From: Amphiura filiformis
Taxonomy: Eukaryota > Echinodermata > Ophiuroidea > Amphilepidida > Amphiuridae
Direction: 5' to 3'
Length of the DNA stretch: 64,000 nt
Assembly: GCF_039555335.1 (NCBI RefSeq)
Contig: NC_092646.1
Span: 35,307,380 to 35,371,379, forward strand
In this document: piece after piece, positions 10,600-21,800 of the stretch
Numbering within the stretch: the stretch's first letter is position 1
Layout of the letters: every line of letters starts with the position of its first letter
The notes under the pieces: model-generated
What the model saw: the letters and a program-made list of their open reading frames with translations, nothing else
Databases searched by the model: none
What the model was told of the DNA's origin: nothing
Translations under genes and position numbers: made by a program

Positions 10600-11430
10600 C
10601 ATCATATCACAGTGGTCGGTCGGATGAAAGCACCAGTGTACAAATTGTGAGTTCAACATCTTCATTTTCATTGGATGTGCATAACTTTGTTAACACTTTC
10701 ATTAATTGGTTGTTGGCAAGTTGGGGTTGGTCAATCGGCTGCAGATTTTAGTGGTAATGGTTTAATTTTTTGGAAAATCTTTACTGATATACGCTGTTAA
10801 CATCGGCTTTAGAGGTTTCAATTTCTCTTTGGTAGCCGGGATTTAATAGCCTACAATTTCATACATTCAGATGAACGTTCCGCACTTTGAGAGTCTCAAT
10901 TTCTATATACAGAGCTTCCGTGATGCGATTCTTTTTGAATTGTTTAATTCACCGGTTTGTTTTCATGTATCCCTGATCAGAACTACCATTCCTGAAAGTT
11001 CGATCATAATAGGGTTAGAAACCAGACCCTTCATTCAGAGACGCCAAAACTCCAAATATGCCTATTATAGGCCTATCATGGTGAACGTATAGTAATTTAA
11101 TAAGTAAAGAGAACAATCCTTCAAGTTTCAAAGTTGATGTAATGTATACGGTTCTGTAGAATGAGAAAACATACATGATGCGCGGCATCTGCTCGAGGAT
11201 TTTATACGCAAAGGATATAATAAATTCAAGTGTACAGTTGACTTTGTTGAACAGTGATCTTCGCACGAAGTGAGTCTCCGTTATGAATATTAAATATATA
11301 TTATAAGTAGTTTGTAGTTAGAATGCCGAAAAATGGCATTTTAGGCTGATAGAGCTCAACTCTTAACGTTTGGTAACTTCTTGGATGTAGATGCAGAGTG
11401 AGTACGTTTAATTGAACCATAGTTGTTCCA
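10600..11430. other. Intergenic, nothing recognised
   Basis: Short frames on both strands without recognisable domains. TATAGGCCTATCATGG near 11067 is one of several TAGGCCTA-type words in the window. Confidence 0.4.
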
Positions 11431-11432
11431 GG

Positions 11433-11747
11433 CATTTTAAGTAAAATGCCCGACACGTGTTTCGATCCTCTTCATCATGTTGATAGGCAGGATCTCAATA
11501 TTAAACCATTGCAATGGGTTGGTAACTTGGACTGGGAACCAGGGAGTTCGTATTGCCGAGAGAAATTAATTGACATTGTCTAGATTTCTCGTCTTTATAG
11601 TGAGTGTTGAAACAATCGGCTGATCAGAGAAAAGATTCAAATTCTTATCACCGTGCTCTTCGTTTCGGAATTACCTGGGAAGCTCTGGAAACAATGTACC
11701 ATTGTGTACGCCCGATACCAAGAAGTGTGGTCAATTCTTGAAAAGAA
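11433..11747. repeat. Dispersed direct repeat, copy A
   Basis: It runs from GCATTTTAAGTAAAATGCCC to GTGGTCAATTCTTGAAA. The same ~300 bp recurs at 12127-12430 in the same orientation with a few small indels. It contains no conserved coding frame. Confidence 0.75.
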
Positions 11748-11939
11748 ATTCAGAAGGAATGGGAACTTAAGGAAAAGAAGGGGGAGTAATTTAGGGGGAA
11801 GTAATTTGATGGAAGGGGAAGGTATGAGAGAAAGGGGGAAGAAATGGAAGAAACCTTACATTTGTTTACATTTTTCAAATAAAAACGTTACAAATGTATA
11901 CAAGGAGGCTTCTCCTCATGGTATAAAAATGACCAAAAC

Positions 11940-12125
11940 CCATGAGCTTCCAGGGGCTTCGTTCCCTGGAACCCCACCAGGGCCCTAAAATGCGGGCCCC
12001 TGGACCCCACGCCAGTAAAGGCTCTATTCGCTACGCTCGCTCGCTTTGATCTATTACTTAGTCAGCTTAGGGGGACATTTTTGGAGCCTTGTCCACCCTG
12101 GGAGAGAGGGCTGGCTACGCCCCTG
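11940..12125. repeat. GC-rich dispersed repeat piece between direct repeats
   Basis: Contains GGGGCTTCGTTCCCTGGAAC, GGGCCCCTGGACCCC and TCGCTACGCTCGCTCGCTTT, typical of the end of a dispersed repeat. It sits between the two direct copies and may have inserted with one of them. Confidence 0.4.
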
Positions 12126-12126
12126 A

Positions 12127-12430
12127 TTTTAAGTAAAATGCCCGACACATGTTTCGATCCTCTTTATCATGTTGATAGGCAGGATCTCAGCATTAAACCA
12201 TTACGATGAGTTGGAAACTTGGAACCAGGGAGTTCGTATTGCCCAGAGAAATTGACATTGTATAGATCTCGATTTCTCGTCTATATAGTGAGTGTTGAAA
12301 CAATCAGCTGATCAAAGATTCAAATTCTTAACACCGTGCTCTTCATTTCGGACTTACCTGGGAAGCTCTGGGAACAATGTACCATTGTGTACGCCCGATA
12401 CCAAGAAGTGTGGTCAATTCTTGAAATGAA
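12127..12430. repeat. Dispersed direct repeat, copy B
   Basis: Second copy of the 11433-11747 sequence, same orientation, offset about 690 bp. After the shared segment the two sequences diverge abruptly. Confidence 0.75.
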
Positions 12431-12439
12431 ATCCAGATT

Positions 12440-13185
12440 GAAAACGAATGTACAGTAGCAGGCAGTAAGGCAAAGTGTCAACACCCTATATTATAAATAT
12501 TTTTTTCATACAGCTTCATACTCCGTTGGTGAAATCAATATTATATTATTGACATAGATAGAGAAAGTTTACATATGAATTGTGATATACACGTGTGATC
12601 GAATATTCTATCAAGCACCTGGATCTTAAATGTGTTCCTTTATATAATTGTAATTCTCAAAATTAAATAAATATATCACAATTTTAACCTAAAATGCAGT
12701 AAAAATGTATCTAGAGCATACAGCAATGGCCGCTAATTAGTGTATTTCATTTCAAGTTAGTGTAAAAAACAAAACCTGGGTTTTACCTGAATACAAATCG
12801 AATTTCCTTGTAATAGCAACACCATATGGGATACTAGAGCATGCGCAAATCGTAATAATGTGTAGAATAGAACTTGGTGGTATCTCATATCAGGAAAGTT
12901 GAGAAAATAGTCGTGCTATGCTTAGCCTGAGTCGCGCTCGGCCTATCTCGAACAAAATCGCCATGCGTAGCTATTGAATAACGAGAGGATTCGCCGTACT
13001 ATCACGCCAATTTTTGACACGAAGATATAGGGATGATGACGCTGTGTAAGGGTCGTTAGTGAAGTTCCATTATGCACATTTTTCGAACAATAAATTTTGG
13101 AAAGTTTTCGTCAGAAACAAACATGTTAAATTTCACTATTAAGGTCAAAATTGGTTTGCCATCGCTGTTAACAATGAAGACCTGA
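12440..13185. other. Intergenic, nothing recognised
   Basis: AT-rich sequence without a supported gene, RNA or bounded repeat. Confidence 0.4.
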
Positions 13186-13187
13186 GC

Positions 13188-13430
13188 GCAAGAAGACCGT
13201 AAGTCCACTTGGCCCCTCAGCATGTATACAATAAAATTACGTATAGTTTCTTAGGGTTTTATAATGTTTACTACATGTTCCTGGGTGAAAACATCATGAA
13301 AGGTTGTGAAAGATTTGTTTTGGCCCCTGAACATGTATAAAACATTACCAAACTATACGAAACTATACGCAACTTTAGTGTATACACGGTCGGAGGGGCC
13401 AAGTGGACTTACGGTCTTCTTGCGCCCAGA
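13188..13430. repeat. Fold-back element with ~32-bp terminal inverted repeats
   Basis: CGCAAGAAGACCGTAAGTCC at the left end is the exact reverse complement of GGACTTACGGTCTTCTTGCG at the right end, and pairing continues inward (ACTTGGCCCCTC / GAGGGGCCAAGT). The interior has a second inverted motif, GGCCCCTGAACATGT, which is shared with the fold-backs at 26.7 and 28.1 kb. Confidence 0.85.
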
Positions 13431-13439
13431 TCTTAACAT

Positions 13440-13985
13440 GGTAAACAATGATGGTACAGGTTGCAACAGAAAGTGTAAACAATTGTGTTCTGAAATCTTT
13501 GACGAAAAAGCATGAGAGTTCATTTTACGCGGTTCGAACTTGATACGTGCGAACATGGCTTTTAACGTGGCCCAACTCGGGCGATTAAGTAAAATCGGGC
13601 ATAGCGTCGGCTGATAGCGTTTGAGCCTGAACTAAGAAAGAAAAGAAGTTTTTCTGTTATAGCCAAGATATTACTGATTCTACTGTATATCCCATTTACG
13701 TCCTGACCCCTATTATTATTTTTTTTTTTAGAAGCAGAAATCCAATTGTAGGCCTAAATCATGAAAGTAAATTTTACGCGATGCAAGCTCGATGCACAAA
13801 AATGTCAAAAGTGACTCAACTCGTTTTCTGGACGGTTTAATTAAGTGAGGACAGCGTTTGAGTCCGAACTAGTGAAGAAACCAATTAAAGTTTTAGCCAA
13901 GATGTTACTGATTCCACTCCATATAGGGGCCTAACATTGTTGTCATGATCTCTTTAACTTTTTCTAAAACGCGAAAATCGCGAAC
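13440..13985. other. Intergenic with a diverged local duplication
   Basis: Two related segments (about 13500-13690 and 13755-13930) share CATGA..GT..ATTTTACGCG, then AGCGTTTGAG, and AGCCAAGAT.TTACTGATTC. No conserved frame is visible. Confidence 0.45.
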
Positions 13986-13992
13986 ATCTCTA

Positions 13993-14133
13993 TAGCTGAA
14001 TTTATACTCGACTCACTGAGCGATAGCGATATTGGTGTTTAACCAATGAGATAGGACTCATTTTGTTGCGTTGGGAAAAGCGAGTTAATTGGTCAAATAC
14101 CAATCGCTCATCGACGAAGTATAAATTCAGCTT
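13993..14133. mobile_element. Small MITE, ends AGCTGAATTTATACT
   Basis: AGCTGAATTTATACTCGACTC at the left pairs with ACGAAGTATAAATTCAGCT at the right over about 140 bp. A related end (AGCTGAATTTATACTTGATC) starts at 16140. Confidence 0.75.
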
Positions 14134-14559
14134 ATTTTGTAAATTGGCGCTTGACGGTGTAGATTATAGACTCACGCAATTCATTGCAGAGCGTATTTCT
14201 ATTGGTTAGTTTCTAGTCTAATACCCAGCTTGTTCCCATGCAGATGATGTATTTTTCTAACCTATTTCTTCGTAATCCTCAAAGTCCCTGGTACACAAAT
14301 TGTGTTGTTCCCAAAACCAAAATATTGTCCCATGGGTGGGAGAAAGGTCATTAAACTTTACATGAGGTCAAATTTCAAACGTCACCAAATTGTGTCGAAA
14401 ACATTACTAATGTAATCCTCTGGTCATAATAATTCAGAAAATGTATAGTTTTACCTATCTAGGATGTACCGTTCTTGAGTTATTACCCCTCTGGTCATCT
14501 TAAAGGATTCAGAAAGTGTACGGTATAGTTTTACCGTTTTTGAGTTATGGTCAAGCGTT

Positions 14560-14940
14560 TCATGAAACGGGGCGGGGGGTAACATTTCCAAACAGCATGC
14601 CAAAAAATGCTTGCTCCCTCGCCCTCTCGAGCTGCCAAAAATCGCCTGCCCTTCCCTCTCGGCCTGCCAAAAAATCGTTGCCCCCCCCTTTAAACATGCC
14701 AAATTTTTGGGATCCTATTTGCAAACGTTAAATGGTCTAGATAGGCCTATCTATAGTATTAGTAACTCGATAATATTTTAGAGCGTTTTATTTAAAAGGC
14801 GTCCCTTGAACATGTGCCAAAAATCTAGTCCCGGCGTTCCCAGCTTGCCAAAAATTGCTTCCACCCACCCCCCCTTTTTTTCTTGCCAAAAACAATTCTT
14901 GCCCCCATCCGATTTACCCTCCCCTTGGGTCATAATTATT
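14560..14940. repeat. Dispersed repeat, TTGCCAAAAA/CCCCCC-rich, copy A
   Basis: Shares a chain of landmarks with 25050-25640: CCCTCTCGGCCTG, ACATGCCAAATTTTT, AATGGTCTA, TTAGAGCGTTTTATTTAAAA and CATAATTATTGCA. It lacks the MITE that interrupts the second copy, so it serves as an empty-site reference. Apparent frames across it are compositional. Confidence 0.7.
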
Positions 14941-15221
14941 GCACAGTCCTAACAAACAAAAGCTAACAAAGATGCACTGAATGTTGATGATTACTATTTT
15001 CCGAATCTAGGCTTTTAAATTGAATGAAGTTCATTTGAATACTTGGTAGGTCTACTTCCATATGGTCACTGATGTTCATGGCCGCTACCAATAATAGGGA
15101 AATGGACCGGAAATTATTATTATAATTATTGTCTGTATATTTTGATAATGATTGAACGGTTTTAGATTTTTAGTTTGTTAAAAAACAGGCAGTTAAATTT
15201 CAACGACTTGAAATTAACAAT

Positions 15222-15400
15222 AAATAATCATCTGGCTGGATTGATTTCAATCATGTTTCAAATCTATTCAAACTAAGCTTAGTCATCTTGAAAGGGTGCG
15301 AACCGTCCAGCATTCATTTGAAGCTTTCTTGAATGACTAAGCTTAGTTTGAATAGATTTGAAACATGATTGAAATCAATCCAGCCAGATGATTATTTAGA
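15222..15400. repeat. Near-perfect fold-back, ~75-bp arms
   Basis: Left arm from AAATAATCATCTGGCTGGAT through CTAAGCTTAGTCAT is mirrored by ATGACTAAGCTTAG through ATCCAGCCAGATGATTATTT. The central loop, holding GAAAGGGTGCGAACCGTCC, is short. Arms are almost identical, suggesting recent insertion. It lies just upstream of the Bmt2-like gene. Confidence 0.88.
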
Positions 15401-15814
15401 TTGATGGGCTCATTGAATAACAATTTTAATGTTTAGGCCTTATGTACATCACTATAGCAACATTTGATTTGCTTGGTTAATTACAATTAGATTAGAAATA
15501 TATAATTGGTTGGGGTTTTTTTGGAGGGGAAGCAGTTGTTCAAAAACTCTGAAAATTTACCAAAGTTACCCTTGGGCATTTTACGGTAATTTACTGTGTG
15601 AGCAAAATATAATGCCCAACGAGTTTGACTAAAAAAATTGTTACTAGCACTACAGCGATTTGCTAAAAGTAAATTTAGGGAATATTTTGGGCGACAGGCT
15701 GTCCAGAAAAGTGACAAGAGTTGCCAACTTGCCATCTTTAAATTATTTGATGATGCAGCAGAGGAGGGATTGTGCAGGAAGTTTGGTAAACTTTTTCACT
15801 CAAAAAACATTGAA

Positions 15815-18800
15815 ATGAAGTCAGGAAAACCGAAAATTCGGAAACGCAAAAAGCAGAAACACCCTGTTACACGGAATGAGAGCATGCATAGGTAATTAAA
15901 GTAAGGAAGAGGGTACAAAATATTAGCACGGACCGCGGACATGACGCAGTTCCCCCGCCATGCCCGCGAAGTTGTTACACACATGACACATGTACATCAT
16001 GCATGCCTTGGCATGATCATGTGCATATGGATGGTGGATGTTACTCTCGAGAACTCTAGCTTCGAATTTCACGCATGCTATCGTTTTTCGATCGGACAGC
16101 GGTGCAATTTTTGCACTGGAGGTTATTTATTCTGGAACTTAAGCTGAATTTATACTTGATCGCCGAGCGATTGCGATTTTAAACGCTTTTGGAAAGCGAT
16201 GGGCAATTGCCGAATTTTGCGATGCATCGCCCGTCGCTTTTGCATTTATACTTGATAGTTAGCAACTACCTTGGGTAGCATAATCATCTTTGGGAGTTAC
16301 TGCGTTCAGTTTTGGCAGGCTAAAATGTCCATAAATTGCATTGCACTTTTGTGTTCTAATCAATGAAAGCACAGCCCTAGTTTTACCGTGCTAATCAATG
16401 GAAGCGCAGCGCTAGTTCTCTTGTTAACGAACGCTTTGTGTACAAATCAATAGGGCATTTAATGCAGCAAACTGCAACTTTTACATTGGTATCCTCCTTA
16501 GGTTTGGGGATGTCTTTATTTCTTGAACAATTTCAATGAGTAAGGTCTTAAATTCGAGCTAAAAGATGCACCTATTGCCTGCTGGTTCCAATTATGGCAT
16601 ATTTGTCTTGGTTTAGGATATGCAGGAGGTGAACATAACTGGTACCTTAATTTTTTGGCTTACTGTACATACCCTGGTAACTGGCTAACACAAAATCGGA
16701 ATCAACTGAAATTTTGGGAATAAGTTATCTACTGACAAATGTCATAAAAAGAGAATGTTAGGATCACAAAATCTCTAGAAAATGTAAAATAAAAATTAAA
16801 TAATTAAATACCGTATTTTGCAAATTTTTGTCAATTTTGGATACGGGAGGGAAACATTAAACTCAAAATTGTGAAAGGCCTTTGTAGTTATAGATCTACA
16901 CTGTGGAACTCAATATGATAGGCAGTCATTTATCTGTTGTTTATGATACATCCTCCGGGGAACAGTTTCAAACAATAGCTTGGGATTATTGGGACAGAGC
17001 CTATTCTTTTGAAACCTTTCATGACCACCAGGGTTGTCACTACGCTGGACGGGGCCGTCCGGCACTCACAAGAAAAACAAATTTATAATTTTTTATTTTT
17101 TTTATTTTTTTTACATTTCCGGAAGTAGATGATGATATTTCATCATAAAAGAGCAACAAAATTTTTTTTAAAGGGGGGTGGTACTCTCAACGCCTATTCC
17201 CTGATCCTTAGCGTTCACTAAAAGATAGTGCGAGGCACGAGAGCTCCACTTGCTACGCTCCGCCTTCAATATTTTAACCAGTACTTTCTTGGTCCTGGTG
17301 ACAACTCTGATGACCACTGATTCCGTGCATGCACAAACAGCACTATAATGCATTCATAACCTCATGAATAACGCAAAGCCTGTGATCGAATCAAAGTAAA
17401 TTGATTGCCTGACCGCACGCTCATTGCGCGGTCATTTAATAATAACTCACAATTAATGACTCCGAAACTCACTCCTGGCACACACCGATACGCGCTACAA
17501 TAACGTATACGCTTGTGTGCGTGTATGGGCGGAGCGTTATGTCAACGCACATGCCCACACGCTTCTGTGATTGGTAGCTCTTGTTGTTGTCGCAAATATC
17601 AAGTTCGCCTGGTCAATTTTTTGTAGGGTAGGTTATAACAAAATTAAAACTGTTTATATTGAACAGCGTTTTATGACATAAAATAACATCAAATGCCATT
17701 TTCATTTGTTCAAAATATCAGATACAACAGTAATGAATGACAATAATAACTGTCCACCATCTATTTTGAGGTCATTGTGTGATATTGTCTGGTTTTGTTT
17801 TGGGCCTCTGTATTTTTCCTCGGGAGCTACCGCTCCCTCGGCCCAAAACAAAACCCTCTGATTTCACACAATGATATCAAAATAGATGGTTCATAGTTTG
17901 TCTAATTATATGCTGCTCTTATGTAAATTCTACATATTTTGTAAATTGTATGTTGCAGACAGAAAGCAAGGTGTAGCAATAAGCTTGTCTCCAAACTTCA
18001 TGAACTTGTGAAAGAACTTGATCAAACAGAACAGAGGGCAGAAGCTGTGCAGGGACGTGAAAACAAAGTCAAGATCAATGCCATACAAGCCCAAATAGAT
18101 GAGGTAAGAATGCATGGGCTATTCCAGTTGAAGTCCATACATCCCTATGGAAGACATTCTCCCATACCTGGTAGTTGTTCTGACTGAACACTCCTGGCTG
18201 GAGTCAAGCGGTCAGGGTAGTGTTTGCGTTTGTAGTTTTACTCTATTGGTCTTGCTTGCTTGCTTGGTTTCTTGTGATTCCGTAGTGGTCCTGTTAGTGC
18301 CGATTTGAAGGCTTCTTGTTTTGAGATGTTTGTGATGGGTTCTGGCATTGAGTTCCAGTCACTTATCATCTTTGGTAATTGGTACATGTACGTATGAATA
18401 TTTGTAGCAGTCTTTACGGGTTTGTAGGTATTTGGATGTTGGTGCCGTGACAGACGCTGGACAGGCTGCAGGAGATTTCCGATGGGCAGGGATAGGTGAC
18501 CTTGTCTTGCTTGCTGGAAAATGCATAGACGCCTCATTCTTCTTCTTGATGACAGCTCCTCGAGAGAGAGGTTTATTAGCATTTATGTGACACATCCTGG
18601 CTCTCTGTTTGTAAACGCCTACTATAAAACGTGCAGCTCTTCTTTGCACAGATTCCAGCTAGTTGATGTTTGAATGTCAAATGGAGTTACCTGAGTGTGA
18701 ATGTAAAATGGGGTTACCTGAATGGCTGACTCCATTTGAAATTTGTGAATGTCAAATGGAGTTACCTGAGTGTGAATGTAAAATGGGGTTATGGCTGACT

Positions 18801-21800
18801 CCATTTGAAATTTGTGATGCGATCAAGCTTAATGAGTCTGATGTTGATCAAAATCAAAATTTTGTTTTCAAATTATGAGTCATTCTTTCAGGGTTTTATT
18901 TTGCTGAAAACTCCATCATAATTTAAATGGTTTCAAAGATATGGTTATTTTAGTGTTGCTCAGAACAATAAAATTAAAAGGAAGTTGAATGCTATCTCAA
19001 AATCAATATTTCTGACATCCGACTCAAACACCACCAGTGTGGGAGATTAAAGTCATGTCTTCCAAATGTTTTGTTGATTTCAACCGGAACAGCCCAATAC
19101 TTTCATGTTTTAAAAGGATACAAGCAGGATCGAGTTTGGTGGAAAAGTTCTAGACTTTTCAATATGATCTTGGGATTCTTTTGACAACAAGCCCCTGATA
19201 AACTTCAATTGAAAATGCATGCTTGTTTGTGTTCTGCGTGTAATATGTTGTGTCAATAGTAGTGCTTGTGCAAAACTGTTGCCACGTTCAAACACAAAGA
19301 CAAAAATTATCATTTGATTCTGAGCTCTTGCCCATAATAGGCTATTCCATTTAAAATCCACACTACCCCTGTGGAAGATTTTGGAAATATGTTTCACAGG
19401 AGGAGTATGAATTTCAAATGGAATTAATAATAAAGGGATTTATAAGCGCCCATTGCAAGCAAGCAAGCCACTGAGCGCTGTACTACAGGAAATGCCATAA
19501 ATTAACACATTAGGCAGCGCCATTTGAAACTCCTCCTCCCTCAACTGTGAGCCAATGGAGGTCATGAAGAAGAGGAGTAACAGTGCTATAAATATGTACC
19601 CTTTTTTCAGCTTGGTGGTCTTGAAGCCTACCAGACTTCTTCTCAACTTGGGAAAAGCCATCATGGGAATGTCAGCACAGCAAAATGGATCCTCAGCAAA
19701 TTAAAGGAATTCAATATTAGAGCTGAAAAGGTAATTGCATGCATCAAGGCATTCAAGGAGTAATTAATACTGTATTCTTTCCATAAAAAGGAGCACGGGC
19801 CCGTGGGGGTGCTAAAGAGGGAGCACGGTGGCAGAGTGAAACGGGCTCGGACTCATAATTGGAAGGTTGCAGGTTCGAGTCCCGCCGATACCATCGTGTT
19901 GTGCCTTTGAGTAAGGCACTTTATATCGATTACTCCTCTCCACCCTGGTGTATGGGTAGAGGCATGTAAATGCTGGGAAGGTAACATACTCCATGTAAAT
20001 GCTGGGAAGGTAACAGACTCGCTGTGGAGGAGGTTTGGCGATTCCCCCACCCCCAGCAACATTTCATGGTTAAGTCTAGCCTGATCGCTAACGAAAGAGA
20101 GATGGGCACTCCATCATGTAAAAAATGCAGGTTTGACTCCTTTTTCCTTTACCTTTCTATTAAAGTGCCCAGAGAGCTTAATAACAAAGGGCGATTTAAG
20201 GTAGGAGCATCAGATAATAGGCCCATGCAGGAAAATAGCCACTATATCAAATCAGAATTATGTATCCACATCAAATATATAACCAATTTAGGATAAGTCT
20301 TTACTTCACTTATTTTTAATGTTTCATGAAAATTGAAACATTTCTTAGGTTTTTCTTTATTTTGCGAAAATTCCCTAATTTTTTCTACAAATAATTATTG
20401 CTAGCCTAGATGGAATGTGATATGGTTTCCATAGTTTGAGGGGTGGTTAATAAGCCTAATACCTAAATTCTCTCGCCAGATTTATTTGATAAAGTGTTTA
20501 TTTTTTGAGAAAAATGATTTTTTTTTTCATTTTTAAATTAGAGAAATCTAGAAACACCCATAACTTAAAATAGAAATACTTTATTAAAAAAAGCTGGCGA
20601 GAAAAGTTTCTAAATTTAATTGCCTTTCATATGACACCTTGTTTGTTAAAATTGGCCCTATGGTTAGCCCAGACAATAATTATGATTCAAATGGAAAAAA
20701 GTCACTAAAATTATTTAGTAACATTTTTGTAATAAAAAGATCCAAAAAGCAGTTCTATAAAGGGGATATAAAGGAGAAAAAATAATATTTGAACATAGTA
20801 TCCATTTTCAAATATTTACCAATTTTAGTGAATGAGGCTTAGTGTCAAAACCACTTTATGTACAAAGTCAATGGGGTTTCTTAATGATAAAAAATGGCGT
20901 AACTCAAAAACGCTTTGTTGGCAAAAATTAAAAATTGGCAGGCAAGTTTTTCTCACCCAACTACACATCATGTATCATTTTCAACCAAATCTGTGCATGA
21001 CACCGTAGCCGATAATACTACCTTAAGTTGGAATCCACACACCCACTATGGAAGACATGACCTGAATGTCCCACACAGGGGGTGTAAATTTCAAATGGAG
21101 TCACGTACCCATTCAGAAAGCACATGCATGCATGCAGGTGTGGTCTATGTTTTATGCATTATTTTTAATTGTTATAAACTTATTTATAATTTTGATTCAA
21201 TAGGGACATAAACTGAAGCTTTTGGACGTGGGAGCCCTGGAGCTTAACTACACAAAGCAATGTAAATGGATTGAGTGTACAGCTATAGATTTGAATCCTC
21301 ACAGCGCAGGCATCGTAAAAGCAGATTTCTTGCAATTCCAGGTAGGCCAAAGAGATTGGCTATTCCAGATGAAATCCACACATCTCCTATGGAAGACATG
21401 ACCTTAATCTTCCACACAGGGGGTGTAGATTTCAAATGGAATCGCCCAGGTATCCCATTTGAAATTCACACTCCCTGTGGAAGATTAAGGTCATGTCTTC
21501 CATAGGGGGAGTATGGATTTCAACTGGAATAGCCCATTATACCAAAGAGTATCGTCTCAAAATTGACCTTTTTGGTAAATCCCATAAGCCTTTGCGAGTA
21601 CACCTGAGATGTCGTCATTTGACATGCCGACTTGCAATGCGCAGTAACGATGTTCAATAAGCCATGTGCGCATCGTCGCAGATCGGCGTGACGTCAAATG
21701 ATGAGTTCTCAGGTGTACTTGCAAAGGCTTACAGGATTTACCGAAAAAGGTCAATTGCCTGTGTGGAAGGCGGGAGGCTATGTTTAGTCCGCCATTTTGG

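Noticed and set aside
11653..11988. 111-aa plus-strand reading frame
   Set aside because: It crosses from a direct repeat into unrelated GC-rich repeat sequence; no conserved motif.
14451..14731. Open frames over the CCCCCC/TTGCCAAAAA repeat
   Set aside because: The same sequence recurs at 25.1 kb without frame conservation; it is a dispersed non-coding repeat.
18238..18582. Intact 114-aa gene on the minus strand
   Set aside because: Motifs show it is the end of a LINE polyprotein with a frameshift and 5' truncation.
19819..19895. Possible tRNA gene (A and B box)
   Set aside because: The head is followed by a SINE body that is shared with a fragment at 6205; no clean cloverleaf with an acceptor stem could be drawn.
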